Source of the DNA: Actinomycetes bacterium
Lineage (GTDB): Bacteria; Actinomycetota; Acidimicrobiia; Acidimicrobiales; RAAP-2
Length of the DNA stretch: 7,517 nt
Reading direction: 5' to 3'
NCBI GenBank assembly: GCA_021784205.1
Contig: JAJXTB010000118.1
Span: 1-7,517 of the forward strand
The notes under the pieces: generated by a model
The model's database searches: none
The model's input: only the letters and a program-made list of their open reading frames with translations
Told to the model about the DNA's origin: nothing
In this document: positions 1 to 6,266 of the stretch, one piece after another
How the letters are laid out: each line of letters begins with the position of its first letter
Position numbering within the stretch: position 1 is the stretch's first letter
Translations under genes and position numbers: made by a program

Positions 1-288
1 ACGGACTGGACGACCCAGGTCCCGTGGGTCCTGCTCGCCATCAACGCCCTCGGCGTCTACGTCGCGACCTGGCTGCTGCGCACCAGACTGCGCGCCCACG
101 ATCCCAACGACCCCTGGCGCCTGCTGATCATCACCGGGCTGCTCGGCGGCTTCACGTCGTACTCGAGTCTCGTCGTCGCCTGGGCGGCGATCTGGCATAT
201 CTCGGTCCTGATCGGTGTCGCGGTCGCCGCGGGATCACTCGCGAGCGGGGTCCTCGCGGCCTGGCTCGGACTGCGTCACCACCCGTGA
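1..288 (+). CDS. crcB: Fluoride channel subunit CrcB/FluC, first of a tandem pair (5' end cut off)
   Basis: The reading frame is open from base 1 and stops with TGA at 286-288, leaving 95 residues; roughly 25-30 N-terminal residues lie outside the window. Members of this family are small four-helix membrane proteins that form dual-topology dimers and export fluoride. The sequence shows a hydrophobic segment with the conserved Asn (LAINALGVY, visible residues 13-20) and the family signature at residues 45-56 (TGLLGGFTSYSS), followed by further hydrophobic helices. The signature differs from the usual TTFSTF: the first Phe position is Tyr54 and the second is Leu57. The stop overlaps the start of the second crcB by 4 bp (GTGA), so the two are translationally coupled and probably form a heterodimer. 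The family call is firm; which pore this subunit contributes to is inference. Confidence 0.9.
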   Translation, partial: TDWTTQVPWVLLAINALGVYVATWLLRTRLRAHDPNDPWRLLIITGLLGGFTSYSSLVVAWAAIWHISVLIGVAVAAGSLASGVLAAWLGLRHHP

Positions 289-647
289 CGCTCCTGCTCG
301 TGGCCGTGGCCGGCGCGATCGGCGCCGCGGTGCGTTTTGTCATCGAGTACCTCGTACGCAGACATCACCCGACCCGCCGGCCCTGGGCGACGGTCGGGGC
401 CAACGCACTCGGCGCATTCATCGCCGGCTGGATCGTCTATCGGCTCACGGGTGCGGCTGACGCGCACCTCCACGCGATCCTGCTCACCGGCTTCTGCGGC
501 GGGCTCACCACCTTCTCGTCGGCCTTCGCGATCCCCGCGCTCTTGCAGCGCGAGCACCACTGGGGCTACGCCGCGGCGGTCGTCGTGGCGACGCCGGTCG
601 TCTCGGGCCTCGCCTTCGCGCTCGGCATGTCGCTCACCCTGCGCTGA
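285..647 (+). CDS. crcB: Fluoride channel subunit CrcB/FluC, second of the pair
   Basis: This encodes 120 residues from GTG at 285, the usual size for a single-domain Fluc subunit. The start is set by the GTGA overlap with the upstream crcB stop and by the N-terminus, which opens directly into helix 1 (GAIGAAVRF, residues 10-18). The conserved Asn is at residue 40 (VGANALGAF), and the signature GFCGGLTTFSS runs from residue 69 to 79. Four hydrophobic segments are visible. Phe77 occupies the first Phe-box position, but the second position (TTFSTF in typical members) is Ala80, with a Phe at 81. The protein acts in the inner membrane in fluoride export. The frame is also open upstream of 285, but that part is only a shadow of the first crcB. 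Its 3' end overlaps the convergent hydrolase gene by 14 bp. Confidence 0.93.
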   Translation: MTLLLVAVAGAIGAAVRFVIEYLVRRHHPTRRPWATVGANALGAFIAGWIVYRLTGAADAHLHAILLTGFCGGLTTFSSAFAIPALLQREHHWGYAAAVVVATPVVSGLAFALGMSLTLR

Positions 648-1380
648 GCGGCCGCCGGGCCCGGTAACGCCGGCTGCGTTCGACGATCCAGGAGAACGTC
701 GGATCGGGCTTGGCGAGGAGTTCGGGGTGCCACTGAACCGCGAGGACGCGGCCGTCACCCGTCTCGAGACCCTCGACGACGTCATCACTCGCGTGGGCCG
801 TCACGACGAGATCCTTGCCCACCGTGTCCACGACCTGATGGTGCAGGGAGTTGACCCCGATGCTCTCGCCCACGAGCGCGCGCAGGTTCGTGCCAGCGAC
901 CGTGGTCACCTCGTGGGTCTGTACCCGCCCGTCGACGTCCCACTGGGGGTGGCCGGCGCCCTCGTCGAGTTCCACGTGCTGGCGAAGCGTACCGCCGAAG
1001 GCGACGTTGACGAGTTGCAGCCCGCGACAGACCCCGAGCACCGGCATGCCGAGCGCGCCAGCCGCCTCGAACAGGGAGAGCTCCCAGGCGTCGCGGTCCG
1101 GTTCGACCTCGCCGAGGTCGGGTTCGGGCGCCGCCCCGTAGCGGCCGGGTTCGATGTCGGCTCCCCCACTCAGCACGAGTCCGTCGAGGCGCTCGAGCAG
1201 GGCCGCGGTCGGTGCGTCGCGGGTCAGCTGGACCGGGATGCCCCCCGCGGCGGCGATGGACGCCGCGTAGTCAGCGAAATGGACGTCGACCGTGAGAGCC
1301 GACATCGCCGGCGGCACGGCCGTCGCGAGGCGGGCCGCCGACCAGCGTCGACCCGTCACGCCGATCAGCGGTGCGTCCAT
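634..1380 (-). CDS. Class I glutamine amidotransferase-like hydrolase (peptidase C26, PuuD-like)
   Basis: This is a 248-residue cytosolic hydrolase of the gamma-glutamyl-GABA hydrolase family, which cleaves gamma-glutamyl amide bonds. The catalytic triad can be read directly: the nucleophile Cys118 in PVLGVCRGLQLVN, and His218 and Glu220 in AVQWHPE. Other family motifs are GLVLSGGADIEPGRYG (residues 67-82), FGGTLRQH (128-135) and NSLHHQ (177-182). The N-terminus (PLIGVTGRR) matches where the family starts, supporting ATG at 1380. The start codon lacks a clear Shine-Dalgarno sequence and has a TACCAT hexamer exactly 6 nt upstream, suggesting a leaderless mRNA. It lies 39 bp downstream of gcvPB on the same strand, so it may also receive read-through. 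The true substrate is not known; PuuD activity should not be assumed without a putrescine pathway nearby. Confidence 0.9.
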   Translation of the reverse strand: MDAPLIGVTGRRWSAARLATAVPPAMSALTVDVHFADYAASIAAAGGIPVQLTRDAPTAALLERLDGLVLSGGADIEPGRYGAAPEPDLGEVEPDRDAWELSLFEAAGALGMPVLGVCRGLQLVNVAFGGTLRQHVELDEGAGHPQWDVDGRVQTHEVTTVAGTNLRALVGESIGVNSLHHQVVDTVGKDLVVTAHASDDVVEGLETGDGRVLAVQWHPELLAKPDPTFSWIVERSRRYRARRPLSAG

Positions 1381-1386
1381 GGGGCC

Positions 1387-1392
1387 ATGGTA
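1387..1392 (-). promoter_or_regulatory. Predicted -10 element of a leaderless promoter for the C26 hydrolase gene
   Basis: On the minus strand TACCAT (fits TANNNT) is followed by 6 nt (GGCCCC) and then the ATG, which places the expected transcription start on the A of the start codon. No convincing -35 is visible 16-18 nt further up. It lies in the 39-bp gap after gcvPB (1381-1419), which otherwise shows no T-tract terminator. Support comes mainly from the same arrangement at thiG, thiD and gcvT. Confidence 0.45.
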
Positions 1393-1419
1393 TCGGGGCC
1401 CGCGGGGCTACCCGGCCCG

Positions 1420-2931
1420 TCAGCGTTCGGCGTCGTCCTCGGTGGCGATCAGGTGACGGGCCGCGCGCGCCTCGTCCACGCGCGACACCGGCGTGTGCGT
1501 GGGCGCACGGTGCAGCCCCTCGGGATCGGTCGCCGCGCGCGCGACGATGGACTCAACCGCCACGGCCAGTGCCTCGAGGGTCTGGGGACTCTCGGTCTCG
1601 GTCGGCTCGAACATCAATGCCTCGTCCACGATCAGGGGGAAGTAGACCGTGGGCGCGTGGAACCCCTCATCGAGCAGTGCCTTGGCGATGTCGAGTCCCT
1701 TCACCCCGTAGGCCGACTTCACCGACGTCGCGGTCAACACGCACTCGTGCATGCACGGTCGGTCGTAGGCGGCCGGCAGCGTGTCGGCGAGGCGTCGGCG
1801 CAGCCAGTTGGCGTTCAAGACGGCGTGCTGGGCCACGCGCTCGAGGCCCGCGGCGCCGTGGACCTCGATGTAGGCGAGCGCCCGGGCGAGCACCAGCGCG
1901 TTGCCGTGCCAGCCGTGGACCCGGCCGATCGACGCGCTCGGCGTCACCCACTCGTAGCGTCGCTCGACGCGCGCGGCGCGCGGCCCGGGTAGGAACTGTT
2001 CGAGTCGCGCCGAGACCGCGACGGGTCCCGCCCCGGGTCCCCCGCCTCCGTGGGGCGTCGCGAAGGTCTTGTGCAGGTTCATGTGCACGATGTCGAATCC
2101 CATGTCACCGGGGCGCACCACGCCGAGGATGGCGTTGAGGTTGGCGCCGTCGTAGTAAAGCAGCCCGCCCACGTCGTGCACCGCTTCGGCGATCTCGACG
2201 ATCTGTTCCTCGAACAGTCCGACCGTGTTGGGATTGGTGAGCATGATTCCCGCGACGTCGGGTCCGAGGGCGGCGCGCAACGCGTCGAGGTCGACGAGCC
2301 CGCGCTCGTTGGAGGGCACCGTGGTGACCTCGTAACCGCCGAGGGTCACCGAGGCCGGGTTCGTGCCGTGCGAGGAGTCGGGGATGATCACGCGACGTCG
2401 CTGCTCACCGTTGGCGTCGTGGTAGGCGCGCATCAACAAGAGCCCGGTCAACTCCCCCGCCGCCCCGGCCGCCGGCTGCAGGGTCGCCGCCGCCATGCCG
2501 GTGATCGCGCAGAGTCGTTCCTCGAGGGTCACCAGCAGTTCGAGCCACCCCTGGACCATCGTGGCCGGCGCTCCGGGGTGCACCGAGGCGAGTCCCGGGT
2601 CGGCCGCGATCGCGTCACAGAACTTCGGGTTGTACTTCATCGTGCACGAACCCAGTGGGTACGCGCCCAGGTCCACCGAGAACTGACGGTGCGACAGGCG
2701 CGTCACGTGGCCCACGAGGTCGCGCTCGGCGAGGTCGGCCGTGACGAGCGGTTCGGGGTTCAGGTGCTCCGCGGGTACCATCGACGCGATCGAGCGCGGC
2801 GCGATGCCGGTGGTGCGCAGTTGGGCCGCTGAGCGGCCGGGCACGGAGAGTTCGAACATCGTGGGTTCGATCTCGTGACCCATCAACGGGATCGAGGCCG
2901 CTCGCCCGCCGGGCTGGGACGCCGTCATCAC
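1420..2931 (-). CDS. gcvPB: Glycine dehydrogenase (decarboxylating) subunit 2, P protein beta part
   Basis: This is the PLP-carrying half of the two-subunit P protein. It decarboxylates glycine and passes the aminomethyl group to the lipoyl arm of H protein. The 503-residue product has the family motifs in order: YPLGSCTMKYNPK (residues 91-103), SSHGTNPAS (186-194), DGANLNAILG (261-270) and the PLP lysine Lys288 in NLHKTFATPHGGGGPGAGP. The length is normal to slightly long for GcvPB, with a charged low-complexity tail. Two starts are possible: GTG at 2931 (4-bp GTGA overlap with the gcvPA stop) and the immediately following ATG at 2928 (TGATG overlap). The AAAGG at 2939-2943 is 7 nt from the GTG and 10 nt from the ATG, so I keep the GTG. 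It is translationally coupled to gcvPA, and both chains are needed for activity. Confidence 0.96.
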   Translation of the reverse strand: MMTASQPGGRAASIPLMGHEIEPTMFELSVPGRSAAQLRTTGIAPRSIASMVPAEHLNPEPLVTADLAERDLVGHVTRLSHRQFSVDLGAYPLGSCTMKYNPKFCDAIAADPGLASVHPGAPATMVQGWLELLVTLEERLCAITGMAAATLQPAAGAAGELTGLLLMRAYHDANGEQRRRVIIPDSSHGTNPASVTLGGYEVTTVPSNERGLVDLDALRAALGPDVAGIMLTNPNTVGLFEEQIVEIAEAVHDVGGLLYYDGANLNAILGVVRPGDMGFDIVHMNLHKTFATPHGGGGPGAGPVAVSARLEQFLPGPRAARVERRYEWVTPSASIGRVHGWHGNALVLARALAYIEVHGAAGLERVAQHAVLNANWLRRRLADTLPAAYDRPCMHECVLTATSVKSAYGVKGLDIAKALLDEGFHAPTVYFPLIVDEALMFEPTETESPQTLEALAVAVESIVARAATDPEGLHRAPTHTPVSRVDEARAARHLIATEDDAER

Positions 2932-4295
2932 CGGACCGCCTTTCGAAGCGAGTCGACGTAGGCGTCGAGCTCCAGTTGTGTGCGCCGCTCGGTCACCGCG
3001 ACGAGCAACACGTTGGACGGGTCGCCGGCGATCGACGGGTCTGCCCCGCCGGTCAGCGCCGAGACCGACAGACCCGCGAGGATCCCGTCACCGGCCATCG
3101 CCGCGATGACCTCGTCGGCCGGGCGCGGCAAGCGCACGGCGAACTCGCGCAGGAACGGGGCCGACACCAAGGGTTCGACCCCCTCGATGGTTCGAAGCGC
3201 GTCTAAGAGCGTGTGGGCGCCGATCGCGCTCGCGACCGCGACCTGGCGTAGTCCCGCCGTGCCGAGCCACCCGAGTTGGATCGCCGCGGTGACCGCCATC
3301 AACGTCTGGTTCGTGCAGACGTTCGAGGTCGCCTTCTCGCGGCGAATGTCCTGTTCACGAGCGCGCAGGGTCGTCACGAAGGCCCGTCGGCCGTTCGTAT
3401 CGACGGTCTCACCGACGATTCGGCCCGGCAGGCGACGAACGTGCTGTGCGGCGACCGCGAACAGACCGAGGTAGGGACCACCAAAGGAGAGGGCGGTGCC
3501 GAAGGGCTGGCCCTCTCCGACGTAGACGTCGGCTCCCCAGTCCCCCGCCGTGCGTAGGACACCCGCGGCGACCGGGTCACCGGCCACCACGAACAGCCCA
3601 CCCAGGCGCGTGGCGTTGGCGCGCGCCGCGGCCATGTCTTCGAGCACGCCGAGGTAGTTCGGGTAGGCCACCACGACCGCGGCCGCCTCGTCGACGTCGA
3701 CCCCGGACCAGTCGGTCACGCCGTCGACGAGCGGGACCTCGATCACCCGGTGACCGGTGCCTCGCGCGAAGGTGCGCACGACGGCGCGCCAGTGCGGGTG
3801 CACCCCCGACGAGACCACCATCGTGGAGCGGCCCGTCGAGCCGCCGGCGAGGTTGAGCGCCTCAACGAGCGCCGTGGCGCCGTCGTAGAGCGAGGCGTTG
3901 GCGACGGGCAGTCCGCTCAACCTCGCAACCAGCGTCTGATACTCGAACAGAGCCTGCAGGACGCCCTGGGCGACTTCGGGCTGGTAGGGCGTGTAGGCGG
4001 TGACGAACTCGGAGCGCGAGGCGAGCGCGCGCACGACGTTGGGCACCTCGTGGTCGTAGGCGCCGCCGCCGGCGAAGCAGACCAACTGGTTCGCCGTGGC
4101 GCGGTTCGCTCGCGTGAACTGCGCGAACTCGTCGGCGACGTCGGGTTCGAAGCGCCCTTCGGGCAGACCCGTGGCGCCGCCGGCGAGTTTCACCGCGGCC
4201 GGGATGTGCGCGAACAGGTCGTCGAGGGACTCCAGGCCGAGGAAGGCGAGCATCGCCTCGACTTCGTCGTCGGTGTGCGGGAGGTAGTCGGCCAC
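2928..4295 (-). CDS. gcvPA: Glycine dehydrogenase (decarboxylating) subunit 1, P protein alpha part
   Basis: This is the 455-residue partner of GcvPB, with the same PLP fold but no PLP lysine; the two chains together form the glycine decarboxylase. Family motifs are clear: YLPHTDDEVEAML (residues 4-16), FAGGGAYDHEVP (74-85), TAYTPYQPEVAQG (99-111), NASLYDGATAL (133-143), GEGQPFGTALSFGGPYLG (260-277) and RREKATSNVCTNQ (318-330). The start is GTG at 4295, one base after the gcvT stop, with AAAGG 9 nt upstream; the first residues match those of other GcvPA proteins. The length is normal. The split P protein contrasts with the single-chain gcvB of Mycobacterium. No gcvH or lpd is present in the window, so those partners must be encoded elsewhere. 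Confidence 0.96.
   Translation of the reverse strand: MADYLPHTDDEVEAMLAFLGLESLDDLFAHIPAAVKLAGGATGLPEGRFEPDVADEFAQFTRANRATANQLVCFAGGGAYDHEVPNVVRALASRSEFVTAYTPYQPEVAQGVLQALFEYQTLVARLSGLPVANASLYDGATALVEALNLAGGSTGRSTMVVSSGVHPHWRAVVRTFARGTGHRVIEVPLVDGVTDWSGVDVDEAAAVVVAYPNYLGVLEDMAAARANATRLGGLFVVAGDPVAAGVLRTAGDWGADVYVGEGQPFGTALSFGGPYLGLFAVAAQHVRRLPGRIVGETVDTNGRRAFVTTLRAREQDIRREKATSNVCTNQTLMAVTAAIQLGWLGTAGLRQVAVASAIGAHTLLDALRTIEGVEPLVSAPFLREFAVRLPRPADEVIAAMAGDGILAGLSVSALTGGADPSIAGDPSNVLLVAVTERRTQLELDAYVDSLRKAVR
2937..2947 (-). promoter_or_regulatory. Ribosome binding site of gcvPB inside the gcvPA 3' end
   Basis: The minus strand reads TTCGAAAGGCG, with AAAGG 7 nt before the GTG at 2931. The same 11 bases occur before gcvPA. 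Here they encode part of the gcvPA C-terminus (Arg-Lys-Ala), so the signal is embedded in coding sequence and fits translational coupling. Confidence 0.6.
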
Positions 4296-4296
4296 G

Positions 4297-5349
4297 TCAG
4301 GACGCCTTTCGAACGAAGGGAAGCTCGACCGTCGCCGCGGCGACGCTGCGCCCGCGCAGCTCGACGGTGACGGGGTGAGCCGCTGGGAGAACCTCGGTGG
4401 CCATCGCGAGACCGATTCCGCGCTCGAGCACCGGTGAGTAGTTGCCCGACGTCAAAGCGCCAACGATCCGGCCGTCGACGCGCACCACGCCCCCCTCGCG
4501 CAGGGGCTGGCGACCGTCGGCGACGATGCCCGTGAGGTGGCGCGCGACCCCGCGCGCCCGTTCCGCCTCGACGGCGGAGCGTCCCCGGAAGGTCGTCTTG
4601 TCCCACCCGAGTACCCATCCGAGCCCCGCCTCGAGGGTCGTGGACGACAGGGTGAGCTCGTGGCCGTAGAGCGGGAGCGCGGCCTCGAGGCGCAGCGTGT
4701 CGCGCGCGCCCAGCCCCGCCGGCGTGACCCCGGCCTCGATCAGCGCGTACAGCAGGTCGCGGGCCACCTCGTTGGGCACGCTCAGTTCGAGTCCCGCTTC
4801 ACCGGTGTAGCCGGTGCCCGCCACGCGCACCTCGACGCCGTGGTAGTCGAAGCGCGCGACGCGGAATCGCCCGACCGACGCGAAACGCTCGTCGACGGCC
4901 TTCACCCGCTCGCGCGCGCGAGGACCCTGAACGGCGAGGACGCAGCGTTCGCCCGTGACGTCGCGGCCCGGCAGGGCCTCGGTGACCCCCGCGGTATTCG
5001 AGGCGTTCGGCATGACGTCGAACTCCTCGGGACCGACCCACCAGACGATGATGTCGTCCACGACGAAGCCGTCGTCGTTCAACAGGTGCGTGTACTGGGC
5101 GCGACCCGGTTCGATCTTGGCCAGGTCATTGGTGAGGGTCCGTTGGATCGCGTCGTACATGCCCGGTCCGTCGCAACGCACCGTTCCGAGGTGACTCACG
5201 TCAAAGACCACGGCGTCGCGGCGACAACTGAGGTGTTCAGCCACGGTGCCGGTCTGGTACTGCAGGGGCATCGCCCAGCCGCCGAAGGGGACGATCTTCG
5301 CCCCGAGTTCAACGTGGGTGTCGTAGAGGAACGGGTGTCGGTCAGTCAC
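4297..5349 (-). CDS. gcvT: Glycine cleavage system T protein (aminomethyltransferase)
   Basis: GcvT takes the aminomethyl group from H protein, releases ammonia and makes 5,10-methylene-tetrahydrofolate. The 350-residue length is normal. Visible landmarks are [11 protein letters not shown] (residues 21-31), FDVSHLG (49-55; Leu where Met is usual), [11 protein letters not shown] (89-99, with the conserved acidic pair), [13 protein letters not shown] (178-190), [20 protein letters not shown] (212-231) and TSGNYSP (300-306). The start is GTG at 5349, giving the normal N-terminus. It begins 10 bp after the stop of the nuclease-like gene. It may be read from the MerR promoter, but a TAGAGT hexamer 7 nt before the GTG suggests an extra leaderless promoter. 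It is the first of three gcv genes in the order T-PA-PB. Confidence 0.96.
   Translation of the reverse strand: MTDRHPFLYDTHVELGAKIVPFGGWAMPLQYQTGTVAEHLSCRRDAVVFDVSHLGTVRCDGPGMYDAIQRTLTNDLAKIEPGRAQYTHLLNDDGFVVDDIIVWWVGPEEFDVMPNASNTAGVTEALPGRDVTGERCVLAVQGPRARERVKAVDERFASVGRFRVARFDYHGVEVRVAGTGYTGEAGLELSVPNEVARDLLYALIEAGVTPAGLGARDTLRLEAALPLYGHELTLSSTTLEAGLGWVLGWDKTTFRGRSAVEAERARGVARHLTGIVADGRQPLREGGVVRVDGRIVGALTSGNYSPVLERGIGLAMATEVLPAAHPVTVELRGRSVAAATVELPFVRKAS
4303..4313 (-). promoter_or_regulatory. Ribosome binding site of gcvPA inside the gcvT 3' end
   Basis: The minus strand reads TTCGAAAGGCG, identical over 11 bases to the site before gcvPB, with AAAGG 9 nt before the GTG at 4295. It encodes the Arg-Lys-Ala near the end of GcvT. 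Position and purine-rich core support it as the Shine-Dalgarno sequence of gcvPA. Confidence 0.6.
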
Positions 5350-5356
5350 GGGGCCA

Positions 5357-5362
5357 ACTCTA
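5357..5362 (-). promoter_or_regulatory. Possible internal -10 element for leaderless gcvT
   Basis: The minus strand has TAGAGT, then 7 nt (TGGCCCC), then the GTG of gcvT. The TAG of the hexamer is also the stop codon of the upstream nuclease-like gene. Only a weak GAG is available as a Shine-Dalgarno sequence. No clear -35 is seen. Support is by analogy with the same pattern at three other genes in the window. Confidence 0.35.
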
Positions 5363-5758
5363 CGCCGCGACGTTACGCAGCGAGCCCAGGTCGTGACGAG
5401 TGAGCAGCGCCACGAAGTCGCGCTGGTAGACGACCACGATCTCGAGCTCGGGGTAGAGCGAGCGAAAGGCGCGCACTTTCTGGTTCTTCTTGGTCACGAG
5501 GCGCTGGTCGGACACCGTGAGTTCGACGAACAACCGATAGTCGGGCAGGTAGAAGTCAGGTCGAAAGCCACGGATGGCGTGGCCGTGGTCGTCCCAGGCG
5601 AGTGGGAACTCCACGGGTTCGTAGCGCCACGACACCCCGTAGAGCGTCATCAGGTTCGCCAGCACCCGCTCGCTCGGGTGCGCGAAGTCAACCGCGGGGC
5701 TCCTCAGGCGCGACGGGTGACGACGCTCGTCGACGCCACCGGAATCTTCGGACTTCAC
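5360..5758 (-). CDS. Small PD-(D/E)XK nuclease-like protein of unknown function
   Basis: I infer a 132-residue protein starting at GTG 5758, because this overlaps the MerR stop by 4 bp (GTGA) and a purine-rich GGAGAGGGAG (5770-5779) lies 11 nt upstream. The frame stays open to 5977, but that extension only shadows the MerR gene. The core resembles a PD-(D/E)XK nuclease fold: HPSE with Glu30 at the start of a predicted helix, GFRPDFYLPDY with Asp68, FVELTVS with Glu79, and LVTKKNQKVR with Lys90/91 and Lys94, then a strand (LEIVVVYQRDF, residues 105-115). I recall similar small hypothetical proteins in other actinobacteria but cannot name the family. It has no membrane segment or signal peptide, so it should be cytosolic. 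Its place between the regulator and gcvT argues for the same transcript. The catalytic assignment rests on motif spacing only; it may bind nucleic acid without cutting. Confidence 0.75.
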   Translation of the reverse strand: MKSEDSGGVDERRHPSRLRSPAVDFAHPSERVLANLMTLYGVSWRYEPVEFPLAWDDHGHAIRGFRPDFYLPDYRLFVELTVSDQRLVTKKNQKVRAFRSLYPELEIVVVYQRDFVALLTRHDLGSLRNVAA

Positions 5759-6210
5759 GCCGAACGAGTCTCCCTCTCCGACGTTGTCTCTTGCACCGAG
5801 TTGATCGTGGTCGAGAGTTCGGCGACCACCCCACCCAGGGGAACGATATTGAAGACTCCCTGACCGCCGCGCAACAGGTCGACGAGGTCGCCGTCGCTGT
5901 GCGCGAGAACCGAACCGTGCTCGCTGAGCACGAGGCTCGCCGACGCGAGGTCTACACCCAGAGAACCGCGCAGGCACTCGACCGCCTGGCGCGCCTTGGT
6001 GAGCGCTACCCCGGCGTCGAGGAGCGATTTGATGACCTTCACCTCGAGGACGTCACCGTAGCTGTAAGCGCGTTTGGAGCCGCTGCCGGTCGCCGGCGTG
6101 ACCGAGGGCGTCACCAAACCCGTCCTCGCCCAGTAGTCGAGCTGACGGTAGGTAACCCCCGTCAGTCGACAGACCAGTGGACCACTGAATCCCGTCGTGC
6201 GCTGCATCAT
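5755..6210 (-). CDS. MerR-family transcriptional regulator, Rv1828/Rv1830-like
   Basis: This is a 151-residue DNA-binding regulator. The N-terminal winged helix-turn-helix covers about residues 9-80: LTGVTYRQLDYWARTGLVTP (16-35), GSGSKRAYSYGDVLEVKVIK (42-61) and LLDAGVALTKARQAVECLR (63-81). The C-terminal part carries the group's motif DLVDLLRGGQGVF (108-120). This architecture matches the actinobacterial proteins Rv1828 and Rv1830, which lie near gcvH and gcvB in M. tuberculosis, so its position next to gcv genes fits. I place the start at the first of two ATGs (6210) because GGGAGGG sits 5 nt upstream; the open frame extends to 6393 but runs into thiG and lacks family similarity there. A perfect inverted repeat over its predicted promoter suggests autoregulation. 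It overlaps the next gene by 4 bp. The ligand, if any, is unknown. Confidence 0.92.
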   Translation of the reverse strand: MMQRTTGFSGPLVCRLTGVTYRQLDYWARTGLVTPSVTPATGSGSKRAYSYGDVLEVKVIKSLLDAGVALTKARQAVECLRGSLGVDLASASLVLSEHGSVLAHSDGDLVDLLRGGQGVFNIVPLGGVVAELSTTINSVQETTSERETRSA

Positions 6211-6215
6211 TTCGT

Positions 6216-6222
6216 CCCTCCC
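6216..6222 (-). promoter_or_regulatory. Strong ribosome binding site that fixes the MerR start
   Basis: The minus strand has GGGAGGG 5 nt before the ATG at 6210. It is the best Shine-Dalgarno match in the window and rules in favour of 6210 over the longer open frame. Confidence 0.75.
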
Positions 6223-6237
6223 GACCGAGGCACCCCC

Positions 6238-6266
6238 AGCGTACCAGTCCGGACTACACAGGTGTA
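6238..6266 (-). promoter_or_regulatory. Predicted promoter of the MerR-nuclease-gcv unit
   Basis: On the minus strand TACGCT (6238-6243) fits the TANNNT -10 and lies 27 nt upstream of the ATG, giving a leader of about 20 nt that holds the strong ribosome binding site. A weak -35, TACACC (6261-6266, 3 of 6 to TTGACA), is 17 bp upstream. The -35 lies inside the inverted repeat at 6253-6268. It is the only TANNNT in the thiG-MerR gap. The 70-bp gap (6211-6280) has no room for a glycine riboswitch. Confidence 0.4.

Noticed and set aside
655..664. CCGGGCCCGG palindrome near the crcB and hydrolase 3' ends, considered as a terminator
   Set aside because: It has no loop and no T-tract, lies inside the hydrolase coding sequence, and such GC palindromes are common at this base composition.
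1381..1419. Terminator after gcvPB
   Set aside because: GC-rich runs could pair, but there is no clear stem-loop followed by Ts; I cannot support one.
337..1992. A 551-codon open frame on the plus strand
   Set aside because: It runs antisense to the C26 hydrolase and gcvPB and out of frame with crcB. Its product is Arg/Gly/Val-rich with no family motifs, as expected for a stop-poor shadow frame in GC-rich DNA.
2050..2832. A 260-codon open frame on the plus strand
   Set aside because: It is antisense to gcvPB, whose motifs are unmistakable; it has the charged shadow composition and no recognisable domain.
5759..5977. N-terminal extension of the nuclease-like frame
   Set aside because: It is antiparallel in character to real coding (Arg-rich) and lies fully within the MerR gene in another frame; the GTG at 5758 with the 4-bp overlap is the better start.
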